Assembly (NCBI GenBank): GCA_017502085.1
Contig: JAFVVQ010000057.1
Location: forward strand, 1-64,000
Reading direction: 5' to 3'
DNA from: Clostridia bacterium
Lineage (GTDB): Bacteria > Bacillota > Clostridia > Oscillospirales > Acutalibacteraceae
Length of the DNA stretch: 64,000 nucleotides
Of this stretch, positions 6,782 to 14,694 are shown in pieces. Both the position numbers and the translations under genes were made by a program. The notes beneath the pieces are model-generated. The model was not told where the DNA came from, ran no database searches, and saw only the letters and a list, made by a program, of their open reading frames with translations. Every line of letters starts with the position of its first letter. The first letter of the stretch is position 1.

Positions 6782-8983
6782 ATGTTTTTTGAAGCTTTCA
6801 AAAAGTATGAAACCGAAATTGCCGGCAGACCTTTTGTTGTCGAAGTCGGTAAGATGGCTCAGCTTGCAGGCGGCGCCTGCCTTGTTCGCTACGGCGAAAC
6901 AAACGTACTTTGCACAGCTACAATGGCTGCAAAGCCCCGCGAAGGCGTAGATTTCTTCCCCCTTTCCGTTGACTACGAAGAGAAGCTCTATTCAGTTGGC
7001 CGTATCCCCGGCTCATTCCAGCGCCGTGAAGGTAAGGCAAGCGAAAAGGCTACACTCGCCTCCAGAGTTATCGACAGACCCATCCGTCCTCTTTTCCCCA
7101 AGGATATGAGAAACGACGTCGGCGTTGTTGCAACCGTTATGTCGGTTGACCCCGATTGCCAGCCCGAAATCACCGCTATGCTCGGTGTTTCAATCGCTAT
7201 TTCCATCTCTGAAATTCCGTGGGAAGGCCCCGTTTCGGGCGTTGTTGTAGGTCTTGTTGACGGAGAATATGTTATCAACCCCACTCTCGAGCAGAGAGCA
7301 AAGAGCGATATGTATGTCACAGTTGCTTCAACAAGCGACCTTGTTGCTATGATCGAAGCAGGTGCAAACGAAGTTTCCAACGACGATATGTATGACGGCA
7401 TTATGTTCGCTCATAAGGAAAACCAGAGAATCGTTGAATTCATCAACCGGATCAAGGCTGAATGCGGTAAAGAGAAGGTTGATTTCCCCTCAAACGATCC
7501 CGATCCCGAAATGTACGAAGCAATCAAGGATTTTGCAATCGAAGATATTCGCTTTGCTCTTGATACAGACGATAAGAGAGTCCGTGACGAGCGTCTCAAA
7601 CCCGTTTATGACAAGGTGCACGAGAAGTTTGACGAAATCTATCCCGAGATGGAAGTCAAGATTGAAGAATGCCTTTACAAAGTTCAGAAATACGTTGTAC
7701 GCCGTTGGCTTCTTGATGACGGCAAGCGTGTTGACGGCAGAGGCATCAATGAAATCCGTCCTCTTAACGCAGAGGTAGACCTTCTTGACAGAGTTCACGG
7801 CTCAGGTATGTTTACCAGAGGTCAGACTCAGGTTCTTTCAATCACAACCCTCGGTCCCATGAGTGATGCTCAGCTTCTTGACGGTCTCGATGAAGAAGAA
7901 TCCAAGAGATATATGCATCACTACAACTTCCCCTCATATTCGGTAGGCGAAACAAAGCCCTCAAGAGGCCCCGGCAGAAGAGAAATCGGTCACGGCGCAC
8001 TTGCAGAGCGTTCACTTATTCCCGTTCTTCCCTCAGTTGAAGAATTCCCCTATACCATCAGAGTTGTTTCCGAAGTTCTTTCATCAAACGGTTCAACTTC
8101 ACAGGGTTCGGTCTGCGGTTCAACACTTTCACTTATGGCAGCAGGCGTTCCCATCAAGGCTCCCGTTGCAGGTATTTCCTGCGGTCTTATCACAGAAGGC
8201 GACCGCTTCATGACTATGGTTGATATTCAGGGTCTTGAAGATTTCTTCGGCGATATGGACTTCAAGGTTGCAGGTACAAAGAAGGGTATCACATCCATCC
8301 AGATGGATCTCAAGGTACACGGTCTTACTCCCGCAATCATCAGAGAGGCTCTTGACAAGACTTACACAGCAAGATGCTATATCCTTGACGAAATTATGCT
8401 TCCTGTCATCTCTGAACCCAGAGCAGAACTTTCAAAGTGGGCTCCCAAGATGCTCACAACAAAGATTGATCCCGAAAAGATCGGTGACGTTATCGGTAAG
8501 CAGGGCAAGGTTATCCAGAAGATTTGCGCAGAATGCAACTGCAAGATTGACGTCAGCGAAGACGGCAGCATCTTTGTTTCTTCAACAGATATCGAGGATG
8601 CACGCAGAGCAATCTCAATTGTTGAAACAATCGCTAACGATCCCGAAGTCGGCGCAATCTATAAGGGTGTTGTTACCCGTCTCATGAGCTTTGGCGCATT
8701 TGTTGAAATCGCTCCCGGCAAGGAAGGTATGGTTCACATCAGCCAGCTCGACGTTAAGAGAACAGAGAAGGTTGAAGACGCTGTCACGGTTGGCGATGAG
8801 GTTATCGTCAAGGTTCTTCCCAAGGATGACCAGGGCAGACTCAACTTCTCACGCCGCGAGGCTCTCATTGAGGTTGAAGGTCTTGTACCCGAAAACACTG
8901 TGTCCGATGCTCCCAGAAGAGCTCCCAGAAGAGACTTTAGAGGCGAAAAGGGCGGCAGAAACGGTAAGAGAAACAACGACTGA
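6782..8983 (+). CDS. pnp: Polyribonucleotide nucleotidyltransferase (PNPase)
   Basis: 733 residues from the ATG at 6782, which follows GAGAGG; an in-frame upstream ATG at 6749 has no such site. PNPase degrades RNA 3' to 5' using phosphate. The two RNase PH domains are visible (GRPFVVEVGKMAQLAGG near residue 20 and RGQTQVLSITTLGP near 350), then a KH domain with GKQGKVIQKI near 575 and an S1 domain (GVVTRLMSFGAFVEI near 635) and a basic tail. Length and domain order are complete. It lies downstream of rpsO with its own structured leader and strong terminator. Confidence 0.98.
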   Translation: MFFEAFKKYETEIAGRPFVVEVGKMAQLAGGACLVRYGETNVLCTATMAAKPREGVDFFPLSVDYEEKLYSVGRIPGSFQRREGKASEKATLASRVIDRPIRPLFPKDMRNDVGVVATVMSVDPDCQPEITAMLGVSIAISISEIPWEGPVSGVVVGLVDGEYVINPTLEQRAKSDMYVTVASTSDLVAMIEAGANEVSNDDMYDGIMFAHKENQRIVEFINRIKAECGKEKVDFPSNDPDPEMYEAIKDFAIEDIRFALDTDDKRVRDERLKPVYDKVHEKFDEIYPEMEVKIEECLYKVQKYVVRRWLLDDGKRVDGRGINEIRPLNAEVDLLDRVHGSGMFTRGQTQVLSITTLGPMSDAQLLDGLDEEESKRYMHHYNFPSYSVGETKPSRGPGRREIGHGALAERSLIPVLPSVEEFPYTIRVVSEVLSSNGSTSQGSVCGSTLSLMAAGVPIKAPVAGISCGLITEGDRFMTMVDIQGLEDFFGDMDFKVAGTKKGITSIQMDLKVHGLTPAIIREALDKTYTARCYILDEIMLPVISEPRAELSKWAPKMLTTKIDPEKIGDVIGKQGKVIQKICAECNCKIDVSEDGSIFVSSTDIEDARRAISIVETIANDPEVGAIYKGVVTRLMSFGAFVEIAPGKEGMVHISQLDVKRTEKVEDAVTVGDEVIVKVLPKDDQGRLNFSRREALIEVEGLVPENTVSDAPRRAPRRDFRGEKGGRNGKRNND

Positions 8984-8993
8984 TTATAAAGAG

Positions 8994-9026
8994 AAGGCTT
9001 ACACATTTTTTGTGTAAGCCTTTTTT
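8994..9026 (+). terminator. pnp terminator
   Basis: A 12-bp stem AAGGCTTACACA/TGTGTAAGCCTT followed by a T run. Confidence 0.9.
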
Positions 9027-9027
9027 A

Positions 9028-9250
9028 GTGAAGAGTGAATAGTGAATAGTGAAGAACATTTTAAGTGAATAGTGAAGAGTGAAAAGTGAATAGTTAAGGA
9101 AGGGCTTCGCCCTTGCCCGATTTTAAGTGAAAAGCAATCTGAGTGAATAGTGAAGAGTTAAGGGTGGGCGCTGCCCACACCCGATTTTCAGTGAAAAGTA
9201 ATTTGAGTGAATAGTGAAGAGTTAAGGGTGAATTTTTTCTGCACCTGATT
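9028..9250. repeat. Tandem 57-64 bp repeats built on GTGAATAGTGAAGAG
   Basis: After the pnp terminator come short copies of GTGAATAGTGAAGAG and then three longer units at 9086-9142, 9143-9206 and 9207-9250 (the last truncated). Each unit has the order GTGAATAG(T), TTAAG, a GC-rich hairpin, CGATTTT, AGTGAAAAG. The hairpins differ (GGGCTTCGCCC in unit 1, GTGGGCGCTGCCCAC in unit 2) but both still pair. No gene is seen in the 313-bp gap 8984-9296. It looks like a non-coding, possibly mobile repeat rather than CRISPR. Confidence 0.75.
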
Positions 9251-9252
9251 AT

Positions 9253-9295
9253 AAAAACACCGCCGATGTACGGAAACAACGGCGGTGCTTTTTGT
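9253..9295 (-). terminator. Terminator of the ceramidase-like gene
   Basis: CACCGCC and GGCGGTG form a stem; read leftward it is followed by TTTTTATAAT. It lies directly after the stop codon of the minus-strand gene. Confidence 0.8.
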
Positions 9296-9296
9296 T

Positions 9297-10733
9297 TTAT
9301 CCGAAGTTTTTGACAACCTCTGCGAATGCATCGGCAATGGTTTTCTGTGCGTTTGCATCAAGAGCATTGGTTTCGTGGTAATGTCTGTTATCAAGACGGT
9401 CGCTTGTTGTGTTGAGATAGGGCTGTGTGGGATGAAGCACGAAATCATTGGGCGGTACAACGTAACCCGTCATATCGTTTGATACGCCGAAAACGATGAT
9501 TGAATGGTCACCCGCAATATCTGCAAGGGGAGTGGGGTTGATTTCGGGACCTTTGCCCGTGCCCGATTCTTCGGCGGAAAGGTAACTGCCGTAAACAGTG
9601 GGCATAAAGTTTTCACCGGGGAGAAGCAGAAGCTTCTGTCCGCCGACGGTCATATATGTAAGCTCAGACTGAATTGCAATGCCGATATCGGTTTTGTCGC
9701 TCGGATAAGCCTTGAAGCTCATAACGTTGCGCATTGCAAGGAGAGTAAGCACGTAGTTGCCGACGGGATAATAGAACGGTTGCTGAATGAATTTGATTTC
9801 GGGATTCAGCTCCGTATCAGAAATTCTCATTGCGGCATCGGCGATGGTTTCGCCCTGAAGCTGAATGTTGCGGACTCGGTCATCATCGTCGTATCTTGCC
9901 GCATCCATACCGCCGAGAGGTCCGATCGCATAAAGCACATCGGCACCGTTTTCCTTGGCTATTTTTTCACGAAGATAATAGGGGTATTCTGCGCTGAGAA
10001 GTCGGTTGTCGCCGCCGAGTGAGTTGGGATGAGCGGCGAAGTTGAGCATCCAGATTTCCTTTGATCCGTCATCGGGAGCAAAACGGAATCTTGCGAGAAT
10101 TTCGTGCTTATCAATGAATCGTCTGCCCGTTGCGAGACCGTCCTTGATTTCGATTCTGCCGTTATAAAGCTTACCTGCTTTTCTGTTTTTATAAGCTTCG
10201 ATTGCAACCTTGACTGCTTTTTCTTCAAGCATTGCCATATACTGAGCGTCTTTACCGTTTGAGGGGATGCTCACGAGGTTGGGCTTGCCCCAGTAACCGA
10301 CGGTATCAATACCCGAATGGCTGTGGGTACAGCTGAAGTTGATGAGCTTGCAGCCTTTGATTTCGGGCGAAGCGAGGATTTTTTCTCTGATTGAATTGAC
10401 TTCGATTCTTGTCAGACCGACGATATCAGCACCAATCCAGATGATGCCTTCGTCGTTGCCGCAGTCAAGCCATACTGCGCTGATATAGACGGGAGTGAGT
10501 ACACCCTCCATCTTGTGACCCGAGCCGTGACCCGCAATCCAGTAAATTTTGTCCTTATCTGAAAGATCGGGCATTATTTCTTCCCTTGCGAAGCCTGCGC
10601 GGAAACCGTTGCCCTTGATGACTGTGGGAGCTTTCTTTTCAATTTCGGGTGCGGGACCCTGCTTGGCAACTTTCTTGCCGAAATTCTTGGCGATACCTTT
10701 TATGCCTTTCATGGCGAGATCCATAATATCCAT
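9297..10733 (-). CDS. Neutral/alkaline ceramidase-like hydrolase
   Basis: 478 residues from the ATG at 10733, which follows AAAGGAGAGAG. The region from about residue 45 resembles the N-terminal catalytic domain of neutral/alkaline non-lysosomal ceramidases, zinc amidases that release the fatty acid from sphingolipids. Supporting motifs are FSCTHSHSGID near residue 135 (metal-ligand histidines in the family) and NFAAHPNSLGGDN near 240. The N-terminal 40 residues are basic and amphipathic with no clear signal peptide, and the C-terminal Ig-like domain of secreted ceramidases is absent. It may therefore act inside the cell or on another amide. Monocistronic, divergent from the GH130 gene. Confidence 0.75.
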   Translation of the reverse strand: MDIMDLAMKGIKGIAKNFGKKVAKQGPAPEIEKKAPTVIKGNGFRAGFAREEIMPDLSDKDKIYWIAGHGSGHKMEGVLTPVYISAVWLDCGNDEGIIWIGADIVGLTRIEVNSIREKILASPEIKGCKLINFSCTHSHSGIDTVGYWGKPNLVSIPSNGKDAQYMAMLEEKAVKVAIEAYKNRKAGKLYNGRIEIKDGLATGRRFIDKHEILARFRFAPDDGSKEIWMLNFAAHPNSLGGDNRLLSAEYPYYLREKIAKENGADVLYAIGPLGGMDAARYDDDDRVRNIQLQGETIADAAMRISDTELNPEIKFIQQPFYYPVGNYVLTLLAMRNVMSFKAYPSDKTDIGIAIQSELTYMTVGGQKLLLLPGENFMPTVYGSYLSAEESGTGKGPEINPTPLADIAGDHSIIVFGVSNDMTGYVVPPNDFVLHPTQPYLNTTSDRLDNRHYHETNALDANAQKTIADAFAEVVKNFG

Positions 10734-10765
10734 AAAACTCTCTCCTTTGTAATGATTACCGTTCA

Positions 10766-10794
10766 ATTATATACCTAAAAAGAATAACTTTCAA
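10766..10794 (-). promoter_or_regulatory. Promoter of the ceramidase-like gene
   Basis: Minus-strand TTGAAA (10789-10794) and TATAAT (10766-10771), 17 bp apart. Confidence 0.75.
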
Positions 10795-10810
10795 GAGTTA
10801 ATTGCAACAG

Positions 10811-10839
10811 TTGATTCGTGCAGAAAAATGTGATATTAT
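10811..10839 (+). promoter_or_regulatory. Promoter of the GH130 gene
   Basis: TTGATT (10811-10816) and TATTAT (10834-10839), 17 bp apart, back to back with the ceramidase-like promoter. Confidence 0.7.
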
Positions 10840-10885
10840 AATGATATATTTCGGATATTTCCGCATTTTGAGAAGGAGAAGTATT

Positions 10886-11836
10886 ATGGCTAAAATTATT
10901 GGTGAGTCGATTAAGAACATTCCGTGGCAGGATAAACCCGAGGGATACAGATATCCTGTTTGGCGTTACAGCGGCAATCCTATTATCACAAGAGATAACC
11001 TCTATATGGCGAACAGCATTTTCAACTCTGCGGTTGTACCTTTCGGTGACGGCTTTGCAGGTGTTTTCAGAGTTGACGTTATGAGCCGTGACCATACTCT
11101 TGTTGTCGGTTACAGTAAGGATGCAATCAACTGGGAGCTTGAAGAGAAGGTTATTTTCAGGGGCTATGACCCCAGACTCTGCCTCATCGACGGCAAATAT
11201 TATCTCTCATGGGTTAATCTTACCCCTCACGGCACGACAATCGGTATTGCATACACAACCGATTTCAAGGAGTGGACTCAGCTTGAGGATGCGTGTTACC
11301 CCGTTGCAAGAAACGGCGTACTTTTCCCCAGAAAGGTCAATGACGAATATCTGCTTCTTATCCGTCCCTGTGACAGAGGTCATACACCCTACGGTGATAT
11401 TTTCCTCAGCCACAGCAAGGACCTTACTTATTGGGGCAAACACAGATTTGTTATGAAACCCGAAAAGAACTGGGAGATGACGAAGGTCGGTGCGGGTCCC
11501 ACACCTATTGAGACCGATGAAGGATGGCTGATGTTCTATCACGGCGTACTCACAAGCTGCAACGGTTTCACCTATGCAATGGGTGCGGCTATCCTCGATA
11601 AGGATGAGCCGTGGAAGGTGCTTCACAGAGCTGATTGCTTCCTTCTTGCACCGCACGAGCTTTATGAATTTGTCGGCGACGTGCCCAACGTTGTTTTCCC
11701 CTGTGCCGCTCTTGCTGATGCGGATACGGGCAGAATCGCAATCTATTACGGTGCGGCTGACACGAGCGTTGCTCTTGCATTCACAACCGTTGACGAGACT
11801 ATCGATTTCATCAAGAAGAACGATCTTATCAAATAA
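10886..11836 (+). CDS. GH130 family beta-mannoside phosphorylase-like protein
   Basis: 316 residues from the ATG at 10886 (ribosome site AGAAGGAG). GH130 enzymes are five-bladed beta-propellers that split beta-1,4- or beta-1,2-mannosides with phosphate, giving mannose 1-phosphate, in the cytoplasm. Typical blades are visible: YRYPVWRYSGNPII near residue 21, NSIFNSAVVP near 43, GYDPRLCLIDGKYYLS near 100, GAGPTPIETDEGWLMFYHG near 205 and AAILDKDEPWKVL near 235. No signal peptide. Subfamily and linkage cannot be fixed by eye; mannooligosaccharide phosphorylases are the closest in feel. With GH92 further on it points to mannan or N-glycan use. Confidence 0.88.
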   Translation: MAKIIGESIKNIPWQDKPEGYRYPVWRYSGNPIITRDNLYMANSIFNSAVVPFGDGFAGVFRVDVMSRDHTLVVGYSKDAINWELEEKVIFRGYDPRLCLIDGKYYLSWVNLTPHGTTIGIAYTTDFKEWTQLEDACYPVARNGVLFPRKVNDEYLLLIRPCDRGHTPYGDIFLSHSKDLTYWGKHRFVMKPEKNWEMTKVGAGPTPIETDEGWLMFYHGVLTSCNGFTYAMGAAILDKDEPWKVLHRADCFLLAPHELYEFVGDVPNVVFPCAALADADTGRIAIYYGAADTSVALAFTTVDETIDFIKKNDLIK

Positions 11837-11851
11837 TTTCAATATAAACAG

Positions 11852-11886
11852 AAAGCACCGCAGCCTGATCCGACTGCGGTGCTTTT
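11852..11886. terminator. Bidirectional terminator between GH130 and GH16
   Basis: A 12-bp stem AAAGCACCGCAG/CTGCGGTGCTTT serves the two convergent genes. Confidence 0.85.
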
Positions 11887-11890
11887 GATA

Positions 11891-12808
11891 TTATTTCTGA
11901 TAGATTCTTACGTAGTCGATAACGTATTCGGAATGGTAGTTATCTTTATCGAGGGGAGCAAGTTTTTCAGCGTCGGGAACTTCGAGAGAAACTCTGATTT
12001 CTTCTTCAACCTGAGAAGTGCCGTTGCCGAAGGAAGTGCGGCGGGTTTCAACCCCGTTGACGTAGAAGATGTATTCATCCTCAGTCCATTCGAGACCGTA
12101 GGTATTGTATTCATCATAGATGTTTTTGCCCTTGAAGAAGCCGAGAATATATGACTGGAAGCCTTCCTGAACACCGTCAACACCTGCGCAGTGAATCGTC
12201 TGCGATACGGCATCTCTTGACATAGGATCGTCCCAGCAATTTGCTTCAAAGATATCAAGCTCTGCGCCGCCGACGCCGCCCTGTGAATACTGTGCCTCAT
12301 ACGGATGAGCTGCCTGAATCCAAAATGCACTCCAGAATCCGCCTCCGTCGTTGACCTTGCAGCGGATTTCATAATATCCCTGCTTATACCACTTGCGGAG
12401 AGCGAGGTCACCTGCATACCAGCCTGCGCCGAATTCGCCGTCTTCAAGATATTCGGCGGTGATAACGCAGTTGCCGTCCTTGACCTCAACCTGACTCGGT
12501 GCACGGTAACCGCCTCGGCGTACACCACTGTTGCAGTACTTCCAGGCTTCCGTATCAAGTTCGGTGCCGTCAAAATTATCTTCAAAAACGATGTTGTAGC
12601 CCGTAAGGTCAAGCTCCTGACCTCTCGGAGTCGTGGGCATATCGAAGATAGTCAGACCGAAAAGTTCGATGATTGCAAGGAAGGATGCGATTATTTTCTT
12701 GGGTGAAAAGGATGTAAAAATCTGTGTCAGATAATAAATCTGCTGTTCAACGCCCCAGATCTGTCGGGGAGCAAGTTTCAGTACCTCAGAAAGAAATGTT
12801 TCAAACAT
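11891..12808 (-). CDS. GH16 family beta-glucanase
   Basis: 305 residues. The family-16 signature ELDIFE is at 183-188, giving the nucleophile Glu183 and acid/base Glu188. The jelly-roll starts near residue 70 (NIVFEDNFDGTELD), with YEIRCKV and GFWSAFWIQ before the active site and YVIDYVRIYQK at the end, all typical of laminarinase/lichenase-like members. Residues 38-56 are hydrophobic (IIASFLAIIELFGLTIF), so the enzyme is probably membrane anchored with the catalytic domain outside, though the segment begins far from the N-terminus. Monocistronic under a strong promoter. Substrate (beta-1,3-, mixed-linkage glucan or other) is not decided. Confidence 0.9.
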   Translation of the reverse strand: MFETFLSEVLKLAPRQIWGVEQQIYYLTQIFTSFSPKKIIASFLAIIELFGLTIFDMPTTPRGQELDLTGYNIVFEDNFDGTELDTEAWKYCNSGVRRGGYRAPSQVEVKDGNCVITAEYLEDGEFGAGWYAGDLALRKWYKQGYYEIRCKVNDGGGFWSAFWIQAAHPYEAQYSQGGVGGAELDIFEANCWDDPMSRDAVSQTIHCAGVDGVQEGFQSYILGFFKGKNIYDEYNTYGLEWTEDEYIFYVNGVETRRTSFGNGTSQVEEEIRVSLEVPDAEKLAPLDKDNYHSEYVIDYVRIYQK

Positions 12809-12835
12809 TAACTCACCTCATAATTATTTTTTATC

Positions 12836-12864
12836 ATTATATCACAGGAGAATTATGGTGTCAA
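12836..12864 (-). promoter_or_regulatory. GH16 promoter
   Basis: Minus-strand TTGACA (12859-12864) and TATAAT (12836-12841) with a 17-bp spacer, a consensus vegetative promoter. Confidence 0.85.
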
Positions 12865-12882
12865 CATAACCGAAAAAGAGAC

Positions 12883-12913
12883 AAAAAAGGCTTTCACATT
12901 CCGTGAAAGCCTT
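12883..12913 (-). terminator. Terminator of the Na+ decarboxylase operon
   Basis: AAGGCTTTCAC/GTGAAAGCCTT stem followed on the minus strand by TTTTTTG, just after the last oadB gene. Confidence 0.85.
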
Positions 12914-12920
12914 GTGGTTT

Positions 12921-14102
12921 TTATGCGCCTCTGAACATCATCAGAAGGAAGCCTGCTGCAACGGCTGAACCGATAACGCCTGCAACGTTCGGACCCATAG
13001 CGTGCATGAGAAGGAAGTTTGTGGGGTTATACTTTCTGCCTTCAGTCTGTGCAACACGTGCTGCCATAGGTACTGCGGAAACACCCGCCGCACCGATGAG
13101 GGGATTGACCTTACCGCCCGTAACAAGATAGAGCACCTTGCCGAGAAGTACACCGCCTGCGGTTGAACACGCAAATGCTGTCAGACCGAGTGCGATGATG
13201 AGAAGAGTGGATTTGTTGAGGAATGCTTCACCGTTTGCGGTTGCACCGACTGTTACGCCGAGCATAATCGTAACGATATTTGTGAGCGCATTCTGTGCGG
13301 TGTCGCTGAGTCTTTCGGTAACTCCGCATTCCTTGAAGAGATTGCCGAGCATAAGGAAACCGATGAGCGATGCGCAGGAAGGAATGATGAATGCGCAGAT
13401 AACAGCAACAACAACGGGGAAGATGATTTTCTCTGTCTTGCTGACCTGACGAAGCTGCTTCATTTCAACCTTTCTTTCTTTTTCGGTTGTAAGGAGCTTC
13501 ATGATCGGGGGCTGAATGAGCGGGATGAGAGCCATATACGAATATGCCGCAACCGCGATGGGAGCAAGAAGATGGGGTGCGAGTTTGCCTGTGAGGAAGA
13601 TAGCTGTCGGACCGTCAGCGCCGCCGATGATACCGATTGAAGCTGCCTCTTCGGGGCTGAATCCGAGAAGGATTGCAAGAAGGAAGGCAACGTAAACGCC
13701 GACCTGAGCTGCAGCGCCGAGAAGAAGGCTGACGGGGTTTGCGAGGAGAGGACCGAAGTCGGTCATTGCACCGATGCCGAGGAAGATGAGACACGGGAAG
13801 ATAGAACTCTTGACACCCGCATAAATCAACCTGAGTACACCGGAATCATACCAGTGTGCGCCTTCGATAAGGTGAGTTTTATCCATAATACCGCTGGGGT
13901 CATCCATAAGACCCGCACCGGGAAGGTTTGCAAGAAGCATACCGAATGCGATGGGAACAAGAAGAAGGGGTTCGAACTTCTTGACAATTGCAAGATAAAG
14001 AAGAGCGAAGGAAACAACGAGCATAATGATTTCTTTATACGTAACGAGAGCGAAGCCTGAGCCTTCCCAGAGACCGAGAAGAACGTCTTTGACCATATCC
14101 AT
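12921..14102 (-). CDS. Na+-translocating decarboxylase beta subunit, second copy
   Basis: 393 residues with about nine membrane helices, a member of the OadB/GcdB/MmdB family. This subunit decarboxylates carboxybiotin and pumps Na+ outward. Family stretches visible: IGAMTDFGPLLANP, GIIGGADGPTAIFLTGKLAP near residue 155, AAYSYMALIPLIQPPIMKLLT, and NPLIGAAGVSAVPMAARVAQ near 330. Its start overlaps the stop of the gamma-subunit gene upstream (TAATG). It is the last gene of the operon and clearly diverged from the other beta subunit at 14695-15801, so the two may serve different carboxylation partners or conditions. Confidence 0.92.
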   Translation of the reverse strand: MDMVKDVLLGLWEGSGFALVTYKEIIMLVVSFALLYLAIVKKFEPLLLVPIAFGMLLANLPGAGLMDDPSGIMDKTHLIEGAHWYDSGVLRLIYAGVKSSIFPCLIFLGIGAMTDFGPLLANPVSLLLGAAAQVGVYVAFLLAILLGFSPEEAASIGIIGGADGPTAIFLTGKLAPHLLAPIAVAAYSYMALIPLIQPPIMKLLTTEKERKVEMKQLRQVSKTEKIIFPVVVAVICAFIIPSCASLIGFLMLGNLFKECGVTERLSDTAQNALTNIVTIMLGVTVGATANGEAFLNKSTLLIIALGLTAFACSTAGGVLLGKVLYLVTGGKVNPLIGAAGVSAVPMAARVAQTEGRKYNPTNFLLMHAMGPNVAGVIGSAVAAGFLLMMFRGA

Positions 14103-14440
14103 TATTTGTTGCCTCCTTTCTCATCGTTATCCATAAGTCTGATTGACTTGAAGCTGAGTTTTTCGAGCGGAATATCGCTCTTTTTCGATACGATTGCCAT
14201 AATAACAGCGGCGGTTTTTTCATCCGTGCCGATGAGCTCGACTTCTCTGTCGGTTACAACTGCGGCAGGAACGGGCTGCGGAGCTGCAGGTGCAGGAGTC
14301 TTTTTGGCAATCAGTTTTTCGATTGCTCTGATTACTTTTGAGAGAAGAATGATAAGCACAGCGATAATAGCAAGAATCATCATAACAACGCATATGCCGA
14401 TAACTGCGATTGTAAGAGCTTCCGTGATGGGCATTTTCAT
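14102..14440 (-). CDS. Decarboxylase gamma-subunit-like membrane protein, second copy
   Basis: 112 residues from the ATG at 14440, placed after AAAAGGAGGCGAAGAT. One N-terminal membrane helix (ALTIAVIGICVVMMILAI) is followed by an Ala/Pro linker and a C-terminal cytoplasmic segment (DEKTAAVIMAIVSKKSDIPLEKLSFKSI). The same C-terminal pattern occurs in the first gamma copy at 16211-16516. OadG holds the alpha and beta subunits together. It is translationally coupled to the second beta subunit, forming a gamma-beta pair. Confidence 0.82.
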   Translation of the reverse strand: MKMPITEALTIAVIGICVVMMILAIIAVLIILLSKVIRAIEKLIAKKTPAPAAPQPVPAAVVTDREVELIGTDEKTAAVIMAIVSKKSDIPLEKLSFKSIRLMDNDEKGGNK

Positions 14441-14490
14441 ATCTTCGCCTCCTTTTTTATTTTTATTAGTTTGTACGTTTTTTCTCAAAA

Positions 14491-14522
14491 TAAGGGCGCT
14501 TGGTCTGAATCAAACGCCCTTT
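14491..14522 (-). terminator. Internal hairpin in the decarboxylase operon
   Basis: A 10-bp stem (AGGGCGTTTG with CAAGCGCCCT, one G-U pair) followed leftward by TTATTTT. It lies between the 51-residue gene and the second gamma gene and could act as a partial terminator that lowers expression of the second gamma-beta pair. Confidence 0.5.
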
Positions 14523-14535
14523 CGTGAAATTTTAT

Positions 14536-14691
14536 TTATTTGTTGCCTTTGTCAGGAAGGCTGTTGAGTGCATTGACAACGGTAACGATAACTGCGGTAA
14601 CGATGAAGATACCGAGCATACCCTTGCCCATATAGGGGAGGGAGTTCAGAAGATACTCAACGTTGAATATGTTTGCAAAAAATTCAGGCAT
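14536..14691 (-). CDS. 51-residue membrane protein of the decarboxylase operon
   Basis: A small gene beginning MPEFFANIFNVEYLL and ending NSLPDKGNK. The start ATG lies 3 nt after the stop of the upstream beta subunit and is preceded by AGGAGG at ideal spacing, which strongly supports translation. A single membrane helix covers about residues 24-43 (GMLGIFIVTAVIVTVVNAL). It is too short for a catalytic role and is probably an accessory or assembly peptide of the Na+ pump. I do not recognise a named family. Confidence 0.75.
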   Translation of the reverse strand: MPEFFANIFNVEYLLNSLPYMGKGMLGIFIVTAVIVTVVNALNSLPDKGNK

Positions 14692-14694
14692 TGT

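Noticed and set aside
9028-9250. Possible CRISPR array
   Set aside because: Repeat units are contiguous, imperfect and contain internal hairpins; there are no unique spacers of constant length and no cas genes nearby.
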